A stretch of DNA of 46,053 bases, taken from a virus. Both the position numbers and the translations under genes were made by a program. Positions within the stretch are counted from its first letter, which is position 1; every line of letters begins with the position of its first letter. The notes under the pieces are model-generated. The model did no database searches and was not told where the DNA came from. It worked only from the letters and a program-made list of their open reading frames with translations. Below are positions 1-7,617 of this stretch, in pieces. The stretch lies in the IMG/VR virus record IMGVR_UViG_3300034522_000071, positions 1 to 46,053 of that record. One strand, given 5' to 3'.

Positions 1-2122
1 TGGCGTCACCATCCTCGACTACGACGCCCAGGACAACCTGACCAAGGTGACTGACCCACGCAGCGTCGTCACCGAGTACAAGTACGACGGCCTGGGCAAC
101 CTGAAGCAGCTGATCAGCAAGGACAGCGGCACCACCACCTACACCCACGATGACGCCGGCAACGTACTGAGCAAGACCGATGCACTGGGTGTGGTAACCA
201 CCTACAGCTACGACTCGCTGAACCGCCTGAAGACCAAGCAGTACCCGGCCAACCCGGCGCTCAACGTGCAGTACCACTACGACATGACCGCAGACGGCAA
301 TCACGGCGTTGGTCGCCTGACGGCTGTACAGGATGCCAGCGGGGTACTTGGCTACCACTACGATGCGCGCGGCAATCTGGTCGAGCAGATCCGCTCCTTC
401 GAGGTGGCGGGGACCGATACCTACGACTCGCTGGAGTACGGCTATGACAATGCCAACCAGCTGACGCGCATCGGCTACCCAGGCGGTTTTGCCGTGGAGT
501 ACCAGCGCAATGCCGCGGGGCAAGTCAGCGAAGTGGACATCGTCATCGGCAATCATCAGCCTGCAGCCTTTGTCGCGGGCCTGAGCTACATGCCCTTTGG
601 TCCGCTGAAGAGTCTGACCTGGGCTAACGGCCTGACCCTCTCGCGTAGCTACGACGAGGACTATCGCCTGCGTCAGCAGAGTGTCGGCCCGTGGCAAGCC
701 ACCTATGGTTACGATGCCAACAGCAACATCGAGAGCCTGCAGAACGGCCTGTTTGGTTATCTGCAGTACAACTACGACGAGCTCGATCGCCTGACCCAGG
801 AAGCGCAGGCCGATCTGCGTAAAGAGTATGGCTACGATGCCGTCGGCAACCGTACCCGTAAGACCACCACCCCGCTGGACAATGGCCAGGCGCAGAACAG
901 CACCACCTCTACGCTGACCTATGCCAGCGCCAGCAACCGCCTGACCCAGATCGATGACCAGTCGGTGATCAGCGACGCTGCCGGCAACCTCACCCAGGAC
1001 CGCGCCAACCGCGAGCTCGAATATGACGCGCAAGGCCGCCTGAGCAAGGTCAAGATCGGCGGCAACGTCGTCGGCGAGTACCGCTACAACGCCCTCGGCC
1101 AGCGGACCCACAAGATCACCGAGCTCTCGGTGGTGACCTTCCTGTACGGTCCGGACGGCCAACTGCTCGGCCAAACCCGCTACAACAGCGCTGGCACCAA
1201 GCTGATCAGCCAGTATTACCTGTGGCTGGACAGCATGCCCATCGGCGGCCTGACCCTGCACTTCAACCCGAACGGCTCAGTTGCCAGCAGCACCGCCTTT
1301 TACCTGCACGCCGACCACCTCAATACCCCGCGCCTGGCCACCAACCAGAATGGCCAGGAGGTCTGGCGCTGGAAGTCTGATGCCTTTGGTGATGGTTTTG
1401 CCATCAGCCAATCGAACAGCGGCCTGGATGAGATCAACCTGCGTTTCCCAGGGCAGTACTACGACAGCGAGAGTGGCCTCAGCTACAACTACTTCAGGGA
1501 TTACGACCCGGAGACCGGGCGGTACGTGGAAAGCGACCCAATTGGGCTCAAGGGTGGGCTGAATACCTTTGTGTATGTGGAGGGAAATCCTACAGACTCG
1601 GCCGACCCTGATGGTCTCAGCCGACGTAGGGGCGGCACTGCCACTGGCCAGCCCCTGATCAATCTTCAAGTGAACTCACTCCTTCGCCAGATAAAGAGCA
1701 TTGATCCTGCTTTTACATATATAACCGTCCGACCAATTGGCCCACAAGGCAGATACAGTCAGTCGGACATTAATACCCTGCAAGGCTTTTTAAGTGGCGC
1801 TCAAAGCGCAGGATTTTGTGGCCCTGGCGCGGCTCGTGCACCTGTAATGCCCAGCACTCCATCTCAACTTGGTCATATATTCAGATCTGGCGACGGGCAC
1901 GTTAATCCGTTATCTCCGGCATCACAGAATAGATTTTCCAACTTATTTAGGAGTGTTGCCGGAAACCCTGCAAATCAAAATAATACCGGCGCAGGGGTTC
2001 GACCTCACGCAGTACAGTACGGTGGTGTGACCGGATATACAATGACCTACAAAAATGGAACCGTCTGGGTTCAAGTCGGCGGCAATGGTGTAATCCAAAA
2101 TGCCGGAGTCAACAGGGACTAA
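1..2122 (+). CDS. Rhs/YD-repeat polymorphic toxin, 3' part
   Basis: The frame is open from the left edge, so the true start lies upstream. The visible part carries many YD-type repeats (YDxxGNL, YDSLNRL, YDAVGNRT), which in Rhs proteins build a beta-cage around the toxin. The conserved core end is present: RDYDPETGRYVESDPIGL, then a PxxxxDPxGL autocleavage motif (PTDSADPDGL) about 169 residues before the stop. After this motif the base composition turns AT-richer and the sequence no longer resembles the core, as expected of an exchangeable toxic tip. The tip ends with HIFRSGDGH, then YKNGTVWVQVGGNGVIQNAGVNR. This recalls the C-terminal tips of some CDI/Rhs toxins thought to be RNases of the BECR fold, but that assignment is a weak inference from pattern. 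Delivery would normally be by type VI secretion; no VgrG or PAAR gene is in view. Confidence 0.93.
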   Translation, partial: GVTILDYDAQDNLTKVTDPRSVVTEYKYDGLGNLKQLISKDSGTTTYTHDDAGNVLSKTDALGVVTTYSYDSLNRLKTKQYPANPALNVQYHYDMTADGNHGVGRLTAVQDASGVLGYHYDARGNLVEQIRSFEVAGTDTYDSLEYGYDNANQLTRIGYPGGFAVEYQRNAAGQVSEVDIVIGNHQPAAFVAGLSYMPFGPLKSLTWANGLTLSRSYDEDYRLRQQSVGPWQATYGYDANSNIESLQNGLFGYLQYNYDELDRLTQEAQADLRKEYGYDAVGNRTRKTTTPLDNGQAQNSTTSTLTYASASNRLTQIDDQSVISDAAGNLTQDRANRELEYDAQGRLSKVKIGGNVVGEYRYNALGQRTHKITELSVVTFLYGPDGQLLGQTRYNSAGTKLISQYYLWLDSMPIGGLTLHFNPNGSVASSTAFYLHADHLNTPRLATNQNGQEVWRWKSDAFGDGFAISQSNSGLDEINLRFPGQYYDSESGLSYNYFRDYDPETGRYVESDPIGLKGGLNTFVYVEGNPTDSADPDGLSRRRGGTATGQPLINLQVNSLLRQIKSIDPAFTYITVRPIGPQGRYSQSDINTLQGFLSGAQSAGFCGPGAARAPVMPSTPSQLGHIFRSGDGHVNPLSPASQNRFSNLFRSVAGNPANQNNTGAGVRPHAVQYGGVTGYTMTYKNGTVWVQVGGNGVIQNAGVNRD

Positions 2123-2125
2123 ACC

Positions 2126-2539
2126 ATGTCATCAAAGATAGAACTGGCCCGAGAGCTGGATATAAATGGGCAATCAGAGGATGCCCTGAACACATACCTC
2201 GACGCATTTTCGCAAGAAGACTGCGAACCTATTGATTATATAAATGCATCCTTTCTGTGTTTCATTTTTCAAGATTTTGGGTTTACGAACAAAAAAAGAA
2301 TTAGCCCAGAAGCCATAGATAAGGCTGCAGCGGAGATGATACGGCTGTTAGACGTATGCGATGCCCTATTTGGCCCCAGCAAGGACACCAGTTTCTGGAG
2401 AAAGTATTATGCTCTTATCTTGAATAACGAAATTGAGCATGATTATTTCTGTCAGGATTTTCTATCTAAGATCGCCACACCCCAGCCACCAATGAATGAA
2501 AGGGAAAGGTATATAAACTCCATCAAACAGAGTCATTGA
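2126..2539 (+). CDS. Probable immunity protein to the Rhs tip
   Basis: This 137-residue acidic protein begins 3 bases after the Rhs stop codon and has the same low-GC composition as the Rhs tip. It has no signal peptide or membrane segment, which fits a cytoplasmic antidote. I do not recognise a family. The call rests on position: a small gene directly following the variable tip of an Rhs toxin is normally its cognate immunity gene. The sequence is rich in Asp/Glu and aromatic residues (for example CFIFQDFGF), common in immunity proteins but not diagnostic. Confidence 0.72.
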   Translation: MSSKIELARELDINGQSEDALNTYLDAFSQEDCEPIDYINASFLCFIFQDFGFTNKKRISPEAIDKAAAEMIRLLDVCDALFGPSKDTSFWRKYYALILNNEIEHDYFCQDFLSKIATPQPPMNERERYINSIKQSH

Positions 2540-2909
2540 CTCACATGCCCAACACTTTCTCCGTGCCAATGAAACTATGTGGCGGTGCCACATAGCTTGG
2601 TCCGACAGTGCAGCACCGTAGAGAGGGTTATGCATTAGGCCAGCCCTCCCTATGACCCATATCAACTCCCCCAGCAGGCTGTTCAGGCCTTTCCGGTTCA
2701 AGGTGTCAGGTTGGGCCGGCACAGCGTTCAAGTTGGCGCAGCGCCTACGGCTATGCCCCCGAGCGTTAGCCTTTGGCCGAACTCTATTAAACGCCCCCGG
2801 CTTAGGTGCTCTGCCTGAACGTCTGGCCGGTTAAGTGGGGGCTGCAATACCCAGAGAAGCACCCATTCAGTTCGATTACTCAAGGTCAGGATTGCTTAGA
2901 TTTATCGAG
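2540..2909. other. Intergenic gap between Rhs locus and prophage
   Basis: About 370 bases separate the immunity gene from the first prophage gene. Short open frames exist on both strands (for example 2652-2834 and 2462-2731), but they lack convincing ribosome binding sites and overlap each other. The left attachment site of the prophage should lie here or just inside the neighbouring gene. I cannot identify it because the right attachment site is not in the window. Confidence 0.5.
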
Positions 2910-3116
2910 TTAGGCTGCCTTGTGTTGTGACCACCCGGTAGGATTGTTCAGCCAGGTGTTGATTTCTGATGCACGCCAGCCAACACGGCCGGGAGAGAGG
3001 CGTACTTGCCTAGGGAAGCGGCCAGCTTTGATCTCCCGCCACAGGGTCGCATGAGACAGCGTAGTTACCTCCAGCACCTGCTCCTCCCGCAGGTAGCGTT
3101 CCAACTGAATCGTCAT
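2910..3116 (-). CDS. AlpA-family excisionase/regulator
   Basis: This 68-residue protein has the AlpA/MerR-like winged-helix layout: ERYLREEQVLEVTTLSHATLWREIKAGRFPRQVRLSPGRVGWRASEINTW, the usual order of an HTH followed by the R-GRVGWRxSEI-W signature of the family (quoted here only as separate motifs along residues 6-55). AlpA-type proteins act as excisionases or as activators of integrase genes in prophages. Its start overlaps the stop of the upstream gene by 4 bases, so it is the last gene of the leftward early operon, at the prophage edge where an excisionase would be expected. No integrase gene is adjacent. Confidence 0.8.
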   Translation of the reverse strand: MTIQLERYLREEQVLEVTTLSHATLWREIKAGRFPRQVRLSPGRVGWRASEINTWLNNPTGWSQHKAA

Positions 3117-3571
3117 GCTGCCTCCTTGGTTGGCCAGGCGCCGGCTGCGTCGTAGATACGCGCCGCCTGGGCTTCGTCCAGGGTCACGCTGTTGGGGATG
3201 GCGATCCAGGCTGATGCCTGGATGTGGTTGGGGTTGCAGCCGGCCAGGTGCTCCCGGTAGAAGGCCTCGATCACGTCGGTCAGCTGGGCGGCGAGGTAAA
3301 CGCCTTGCGGCGCTACCTCGGTGCTCTTGATGTAGCGCTGGCCGAACTGGTCAGTGCACAGGGCGCTGATGTAGATGCACCAGTGGTGGGCGAAGTCGCA
3401 CACCGCGTCGACCATGGGACGCGACTTGATCAGCCTGCCGGTCTTCCAGTTCACCAGGTGCTGGCCGCCGGCCGGATCCATGTTGAGCACGGCGGCGTGG
3501 TTGGTGCGCACCAGGGCCCGGTAGTTGCGCTCCAGGCGGGCGCGCATGTTGTGCGGCTTACGCTTGCCCAT
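3113..3571 (-). CDS. Phage protein of unknown function
   Basis: The protein is about 152 residues long, starting with MGKRKPHNMRARLER. I chose the ATG at 3571 rather than the GTG at 3580, because a GGTG stretch lies about 7 bases in front of it. The N-terminus is strongly basic and the middle contains aromatic and Cys/His residues (CDFAHHWCIYISALC) without a clear metal-site spacing. It overlaps the AlpA-like gene by four bases and belongs to the leftward early operon. I do not recognise a domain. Confidence 0.75.
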   Translation of the reverse strand: MGKRKPHNMRARLERNYRALVRTNHAAVLNMDPAGGQHLVNWKTGRLIKSRPMVDAVCDFAHHWCIYISALCTDQFGQRYIKSTEVAPQGVYLAAQLTDVIEAFYREHLAGCNPNHIQASAWIAIPNSVTLDEAQAARIYDAAGAWPTKEAA

Positions 3572-3641
3572 GATGATCACCGTGGACTGGGGGGAGAGCC
3601 CCGGGCAAGCTTGCGTAAATCAGACTTAGCGAGAAGTAAGC

Positions 3642-4226
3642 ATGTTTGAAGAGATCAAAGTTAGCTTCAGCATCCGCCCCAAGCATTTGCTGCTTTCCCC
3701 GCTTGGCATTCTGCTGGCGTTTGGAGTTTATAAGCTCCCTTGGTCTGACAGTAACGCTCCTGCTTGGGTACAAGCTGTTGGATCTATAGCAGCAATCTTC
3801 GCGGCGATATGGATTGCGAACATTCAGGAGCGTCAGCGAGAGGCTCAAGAAAAGGCGAGAGCTCGGCAAGATGCAGAGAAAATTGCGTCTCTGGCCTCTT
3901 TTATCGGGGCTAGGGTGCTGAACGCCTGCCAGTTCTTGACCACCCCATTTCGTGAAAACCGAGAGATCATCCTTAGATTTGTCGATGAGGTGGATGAGTG
4001 TCTGTCCCTCGCCCAGCGAGTGGACCTTGCCCATATCCCCGGTGCTGATCTGACGAGGGAGTGGTTCTTTTTTGTTAATTGGATATCGACAGTTTCTGAT
4101 CAGTATCACTGGCGATCTGGAAAAAGAGAGCAGGGCAGTCTCGATAACCTCATGCCTCCTGAGAGTTTCATCCAACAGGGGACCATTTTTCTTCAAGCTG
4201 TAGTTAGAGCCGCTAGCAAGCAGTGA
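3642..4226 (+). CDS. Membrane protein, candidate prophage moron
   Basis: A 194-residue protein lies on the strand opposite to all its neighbours. It has two hydrophobic segments (about residues 18-32 and 43-61), then a charged, probably coiled-coil stretch (QERQREAQEKARARQDAEK), and a soluble C-terminal half. Its base composition is AT-richer than the flanking phage genes. A lone, oppositely oriented gene with its own expression signals inside an early operon is typical of a moron expressed from the lysogen, for example for superinfection exclusion or phage defence. That role is inference from position and topology; I recognise no family. The start is preceded by GAGAAG at a suitable distance. 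Confidence 0.7.
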   Translation: MFEEIKVSFSIRPKHLLLSPLGILLAFGVYKLPWSDSNAPAWVQAVGSIAAIFAAIWIANIQERQREAQEKARARQDAEKIASLASFIGARVLNACQFLTTPFRENREIILRFVDEVDECLSLAQRVDLAHIPGADLTREWFFFVNWISTVSDQYHWRSGKREQGSLDNLMPPESFIQQGTIFLQAVVRAASKQ

Positions 4227-4228
4227 GC

Positions 4229-5314
4229 TCATGCTGCACCACCGTGCTCTGTGGCCAGAGCAGCGTCGATATCGGCATGGTCTGCGAGGGCGTAGGCGTA
4301 GTAGATGGCCTGCGGTGCATCAGGCCACTCCCGGCGTAGAGTCTCGAAGTCGCCTTCGTTCCAGCAGCGCAGGAAACTCAGCGGCTCTTCGCGGTGGCCG
4401 TCGTGCAGCATGTAGTCGATTACTGCGTTGAAGGCTGCTTCCGCTCGGGGCACATCGGGTCCGGTGACCAGCTCGTGATCGAACGGCACCTTGAAGCCGG
4501 CCGCGTTGCGGTGGCCGCCGCCGCCGTACTGCTTGGCGATCTCGCCTACGTCCAGGCCATCGTTGCTGCTGCGCAGGGAGAAGTAGCGGTGCTCGGAGGT
4601 GTCCTGATAGCAGGCGGCGAAAGGTTCGCCCTGGGCCATCAGGTGGCCGGCGTCGCTGGAATGGATGTAGGGCATGTTCGCCACGGGCACATCATGGCCG
4701 GCGATGAGCATGCGGCGCTTGCTGCCGGCCACCAGCTCGGCCACGTCTTTGTGGTGCTTGCGCTCGATGGCGGTACCGGCAGCGATGGCGGCGCAGATCG
4801 GCTGCTGCATCAGCGCATCCCACATTTCGAAGTCATAGGGGTAGCTGAACAGGTTGGCCTGAATCTCGCGGGTGCCTTCCAGCTTGAAGCGCCAGAGGTC
4901 GCGGTCTTCGATGTGGTTGATCAGAGCGGGGCGTGGCTGGCCAGGGTTGAAGTAGTCCCAGGTCAGGCCAGCGCCAGAGCGCTCCATGTCGAAGACAGTG
5001 CCGACGCGCTGGGTGGAAGTGGCCCACTCGCGGAAGTTGGCAGGTGCTGGTTGCAGGCGTGCCAGTGCCTCGGCCGCTGTCTTGTGGTGGTCGATGATCA
5101 GGATCGAGCGCGCCTGGTGGCCGAGCAGGACCAGCAGCTCATAGGGGTAGGAGAAGTCCACGATGATGACGTCGCGGCCTTCAACGTCCGGCGCTGGGGT
5201 GCCGTAGTGGCCGGCGTGGAACTCGACGTTCTCGGCACCCAGCGCCTGGCGAACCACCCAGGCGGCACCGAAGCCATCGGCGCAATTGGCGTGATAGATG
5301 GAAAGCGTCTTCAT
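4229..5314 (-). CDS. DHH/DHHA1-family phosphoesterase
   Basis: This 361-residue protein has the DHH superfamily motifs in order: HANCADGFGA near residue 8 (motif I), IIVDFSYP near residue 50 (motif II), IIDHHKTA at residues 73-80 (the DHH signature), and a C-terminal GGGGHRNAAGF glycine-rich motif of the DHHA1 domain near residue 265. Relatives are Mn-dependent phosphodiesterases acting on short oligonucleotides (NrnA), cyclic dinucleotides or single-stranded DNA (RecJ). The length fits NrnA/GdpP-like enzymes without membrane domains. A role in nanoRNA clearance or cyclic-dinucleotide removal is possible but not shown by the sequence. It overlaps its upstream neighbour by 4 bases. Confidence 0.88.
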   Translation of the reverse strand: MKTLSIYHANCADGFGAAWVVRQALGAENVEFHAGHYGTPAPDVEGRDVIIVDFSYPYELLVLLGHQARSILIIDHHKTAAEALARLQPAPANFREWATSTQRVGTVFDMERSGAGLTWDYFNPGQPRPALINHIEDRDLWRFKLEGTREIQANLFSYPYDFEMWDALMQQPICAAIAAGTAIERKHHKDVAELVAGSKRRMLIAGHDVPVANMPYIHSSDAGHLMAQGEPFAACYQDTSEHRYFSLRSSNDGLDVGEIAKQYGGGGHRNAAGFKVPFDHELVTGPDVPRAEAAFNAVIDYMLHDGHREEPLSFLRCWNEGDFETLRREWPDAPQAIYYAYALADHADIDAALATEHGGAA

Positions 5315-5799
5315 GCTGCCTTCCCCTGTTCTGCGGTTTCAGAGGCGGGCAGGGTGGCCACCAGGCGGCGGTCCATGTCCTGGACCAGGCCCATCAGGTC
5401 GCGTGCGCGCACGGCAGAGTCGTTGGCCTGCAGGCCGGAGAAAGTGGCGACGGCCAGCTTCAGCATGGCGTTGACGTCGGCGAGGACCAGGCGATCGGCA
5501 ATACCGAACGGCGAGGCGCGGCGGGCATAGATGGCGATTCGCTCGTCGCAGTCCTGCATGATCGCTTCGAGCTGGTGGCCGTGCTCCATGCGGGCAGCGG
5601 CGGCCTGTTCCTGCAGGCGGGCGATGTCCTGGTTCAAGGCGGTGATGCGCTGGCCCTGTTCGAGCAGAGCGGCCTCGTAGCCTTGGTCATAGCCGTTGGA
5701 GTGGGCGGTACCGGCGGTGCGGCGGTAGTAGACGGCAAAGCCGATCAGGGCCAGCACCAGGCCGGCGATGATCAGGGTGAGCAGAGTGTTGGTTTGCAT
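5311..5799 (-). CDS. Membrane-anchored coiled-coil phage protein
   Basis: The 162-residue protein has one N-terminal transmembrane segment (LLTLIIAGLVLALIGFAVYY, residues 6-25), followed by a predicted coiled coil (GQRITALNQDIARLQEQAAAARMEH) and a helical C-terminal domain. The arrangement suggests a cytoplasmic domain tethered to the inner membrane. It shares a four-base overlap with the downstream DHH phosphoesterase gene, so the two are translationally coupled and may act together. GAGGA lies about 9 bases before the ATG, and a stem-loop with a CTCTGAC loop lies upstream of it. I recognise no family. Confidence 0.75.
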   Translation of the reverse strand: MQTNTLLTLIIAGLVLALIGFAVYYRRTAGTAHSNGYDQGYEAALLEQGQRITALNQDIARLQEQAAAARMEHGHQLEAIMQDCDERIAIYARRASPFGIADRLVLADVNAMLKLAVATFSGLQANDSAVRARDLMGLVQDMDRRLVATLPASETAEQGKAA

Positions 5800-5822
5800 G
5801 TGCTGTGTCCTCGTAGAGCCCG

Positions 5823-5852
5823 CCGCCGGGAATTGCTGTCAGAGTCCGGCGG
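5823..5852 (-). repeat. Stem-loop with CTCTGAC loop, intercistronic
   Basis: Read on the minus strand, a 7-bp perfect stem (CCGCCGG / CCGGCGG) encloses a loop that starts A-CTCTGAC. It lies in the 62-base gap between the PrtN-like gene and the membrane coiled-coil gene, about 20 bases upstream of the latter's SD. It shares its loop word with the five tandem hairpins at 8612-8888 and the hairpin at 7535-7571. Confidence 0.6.
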
Positions 5853-5861
5853 TGGGGTGGG

Positions 5862-6098
5862 TTAAGCCGCCTGCTCGGCTCGGGAGTCGAGGTAGGCGGC
5901 CAGGTCCGTCAGGCGCACGTACAGCGGCGCCAGGCGGGAATCGGTGTGCTTGAAGGTGGGGAGGGCGACCTCTCCGTTGCGGATCAGGGCGCGTAGGCGC
6001 TTCTCCGTTTTGATGTGCGGGAAGTAGTGCTCGCGCACGTGCTCCAGCGCCAGGCTGTTGGCCTTCCAGCGCTGCTGCAGTAGCTCCAGCGTTGTCAT
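5862..6098 (-). CDS. PrtN-like pyocin-activator family regulator
   Basis: The 78-residue product matches the PrtN/pyocin activator family pattern: a leading helix LELLQQRW, then YFPHIKTEKRLRALIRNGEVALP, a segment with S-LAP, and the terminal LTDLAAYLDSR helix. PrtN activates pyocin operons in Pseudomonas; short homologues are widespread in Pseudomonas prophages as regulators. I chose the ATG at 6098 because the longer open frame upstream (to 6347) has a composition typical of a shadow and overlaps the upstream gene extensively. The ATG overlaps the upstream stop by four bases. Confidence 0.82.
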   Translation of the reverse strand: MTTLELLQQRWKANSLALEHVREHYFPHIKTEKRLRALIRNGEVALPTFKHTDSRLAPLYVRLTDLAAYLDSRAEQAA

Positions 6099-6460
6099 GC
6101 CGCCTCCCCGCGCCCCGCCGGGAGCCGTAGCCGCACCAGCTCGACAAGACTGTCGACAGTCTTGCCGCGTGCGTGGGTGGCGATGTTGCCGGCCTCGGCG
6201 GTGACCACCACGCCGAAGGGGCGCACCTGGTCGGTGGTGAGGGTGACGTGGGGCAGCCAGCCGCGGGGCATGAGAGCCAGCAGGGCGGTGTACAGGCCGA
6301 CCAGCTCCAGCGCCTGCTCCGGGATGCCCTCCAGGCGCTGGATGCACTCGGCGGCGGCGTCGCGCACGGTGGCTGCGTCCACGGCGGTGGGGTTCTGGAA
6401 GTGCATGCCGGCCAGCTTGACCACGCCGATGGCGTCGGTGATGGGGTTGGGCTTGCTCAT
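6095..6460 (-). CDS. Phage protein of unknown function
   Basis: A 121-residue protein in the leftward early operon, with ATGA-type overlaps to both neighbours. It is mainly helical in its first half (TVRDAAAECIQRLEGIPEQ) and has a beta-rich stretch with an exposed basic C-terminus. No motif that I recognise is present. Its consistent operon packing supports that it is real. Confidence 0.72.
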   Translation of the reverse strand: MSKPNPITDAIGVVKLAGMHFQNPTAVDAATVRDAAAECIQRLEGIPEQALELVGLYTALLALMPRGWLPHVTLTTDQVRPFGVVVTAEAGNIATHARGKTVDSLVELVRLRLPAGRGEAA

Positions 6461-6741
6461 GCGGCGGTGTCCTTCTGCGGGATTTCCTTGATCTCGATGC
6501 GCATCTGCTTGGCCAGCCAGTCGATGCCCTGCTCGGTGACCTTGAGCACGGCGTAGTGCTTGCGGTGGCCGAGGTGCTTGGGCTGGGTGACGCGCGGCTC
6601 CATGAACAGGTTGCCGCCGCCGATGTGCTTGGCCGCGAGGGTGCCGTCCTTGTTCAGGTGGCCCTTCTCGCGCAGCCAGGCGCGCAGCGCGTTCTCGCGG
6701 ATGCCCAGCACCTGGGCTGCTTCGTTGAGGGTGCGGTTCAT
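6457..6741 (-). CDS. KilAC-type (ANT) DNA-binding phage protein
   Basis: The 94 residues cover essentially one phage antirepressor KilAC domain: LNEAAQVLGI, then LRAWLREKGHL, an intermediate G-Gx-N segment, and HRKHYAVLKVTEQGIDWL near residue 62. In larger antirepressors this domain follows a Bro-N or Rha domain; here it stands alone, so the gene is probably a small regulator rather than a full antirepressor. It overlaps the downstream gene by four bases and is 11 bases after the stop of the upstream gene. Confidence 0.8.
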   Translation of the reverse strand: MNRTLNEAAQVLGIRENALRAWLREKGHLNKDGTLAAKHIGGGNLFMEPRVTQPKHLGHRKHYAVLKVTEQGIDWLAKQMRIEIKEIPQKDTAA

Positions 6742-6752
6742 GGCGGCGGGCC

Positions 6753-7286
6753 TCAGGCGGCGAGGAGTTCTTCAGCGTGCGAGGCTAGGGATGCGTACAC
6801 ATCCCCGCGACTGCCTGAGCACACGCGGGTGTTCGAGCCCTTTCCGACGATGCCTGTTGCCTTGTTGCTGTCCGGCGAAAGGTGCACGGTGACGTGAAGG
6901 CATCCAGCGACAGTGGCTTGGCCGCCTGTGCGGGTTACGGTGCGCAGGGCGCGCTCGTCCAGCTCGGACAGGGTTTGAGGCACATGAGGTTCTTCGAGAG
7001 GGCGCGGCTCCACCTCGCGTGCGGATTCGACCTGACCGTTCGCAATCTCCTCGATGAAGTCGCGCAGGTGCAGGTGGTTAGCGCGGTCGCGGCGCTTGAG
7101 GGTGAGGCGGTCAGAGCGGCCGCCGATCTCGATAGCAATCAATGCGGAGGCATCGGTCAGCTCGACGCTGAAGTCGGCTCGCAAGGTCTGCTCGGGACGA
7201 GATAGCTCAACTGTCGCAGCGCCGCCAACCTGCAGCATGTGGTGCAGCAGTTCTTGGCGGGCCAGGGGAATTCGGTAAGCGCTCAT
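6753..7286 (-). CDS. Phage protein of unknown function
   Basis: This 177-residue protein is the second gene of the leftward early operon. Its ATG overlaps the stop of the first gene. The N-terminal half alternates strands and helices and contains an acidic segment (EVEPRPLEEPHVPQTLSELD), followed by a beta-rich tail. I recognise no family. A CTCTGACC word occurs inside its coding strand near 7107 but lies partly in a weak stem, so I do not count it with the stem-loop set. Confidence 0.7.
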   Translation of the reverse strand: MSAYRIPLARQELLHHMLQVGGAATVELSRPEQTLRADFSVELTDASALIAIEIGGRSDRLTLKRRDRANHLHLRDFIEEIANGQVESAREVEPRPLEEPHVPQTLSELDERALRTVTRTGGQATVAGCLHVTVHLSPDSNKATGIVGKGSNTRVCSGSRGDVYASLASHAEELLAA

Positions 7287-7534
7287 GCTGCGTCACCTCC
7301 GAACGGGCCGGTGGACTCATCAGCAACCTGGTAGCGGCGCGCCTGAGTGCTTGCCGGGAAGGGATCGGCGGCGCCAGTGGTGAAGTAGAAGGTGGGTTTG
7401 TGGAGCTGGGGCTTGCCGCCGTTGAGCACCACCAGCTGGCCGGTGGCCTGCTGTACGGCGCGCACTGCGTCAGGGTTGGTGGTGCAGGCCGGGTGCAGGA
7501 GCACCGGGCAGCGGGCGTGCTGTGTCGTTTGCAT
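7283..7534 (-). CDS. First gene of leftward operon, small phage protein
   Basis: I place the start at the ATG at 7534 (MQTTQHARCPVLLHP), giving 83 residues, rather than at an in-frame start further upstream at 7573. The downstream start has a GGAG about 8 bases before it, whereas the upstream one would lie inside the promoter region. The protein has no recognised domain. Its SD and initiation region are embedded in a strong stem-loop (7535-7571), so translation initiation may be controlled by RNA structure or a bound protein. Confidence 0.65.
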   Translation of the reverse strand: MQTTQHARCPVLLHPACTTNPDAVRAVQQATGQLVVLNGGKPQLHKPTFYFTTGAADPFPASTQARRYQVADESTGPFGGDAA

Positions 7535-7571
7535 GTCGCGTACTCCAGAGGTCAGAGAGTGGGTACGCGAC
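7535..7571 (-). repeat. Stem-loop with CTCTGACC loop abutting a start codon
   Basis: On the minus strand a perfect 9-bp stem (GTCGCGTAC / GTACGCGAC) encloses a further CCA/TGG pair with a bulged A, and a loop containing CTCTGACC (7557 to 7550). The 3' arm ends on the base immediately before the ATG at 7534, and the GGAG SD lies partly in the stem. If the promoter proposed at 7573-7602 is right, transcription starts near 7566, inside the 5' arm. The RNA stem would then be shorter than the DNA palindrome. Confidence 0.65.
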
Positions 7572-7572
7572 A

Positions 7573-7616
7573 AAAATACGACTATGAATTCATTCTAGTC
7601 AATACGTGTATGAATT
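7573..7616 (-). promoter_or_regulatory. Leftward early promoter and operator candidates
   Basis: On the minus strand TTGACT (7602-7597) and TATTTT (7578-7573) are separated by 18 bases, forming a plausible promoter for the operon starting at 7534. The spacer holds an approximate palindrome at 7580-7600, outer arms GACTA/TAGTC, centre ATGAATTCAT. A second related half-palindrome with GTATGAATTTTTA lies at 7608-7620. The GAATTC core recurs at the rightward promoter, which suggests that both are bound by the repressor. Confidence 0.55.
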
Positions 7617-7617
7617 T

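Noticed and set aside
2652-2834. 60-residue open frame after the Rhs immunity gene, and an overlapping minus frame 2462-2731
   Set aside because: No convincing SD, overlapping frames on both strands and no known motif; kept as intergenic.
5862-6347. 161-residue version of the PrtN-like gene
   Set aside because: The extra N-terminus is Pro/His/Arg/Gly-rich shadow sequence lying inside the upstream gene; the start at 6098 fits the family length.
7095-7120. A further CTCTGACC word on the minus strand within a coding gene, near a GGCGG/CCGCC pair
   Set aside because: The last two bases of the motif fall into the short stem, so the loop context differs from the other seven; the position is coding. 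Probably chance.
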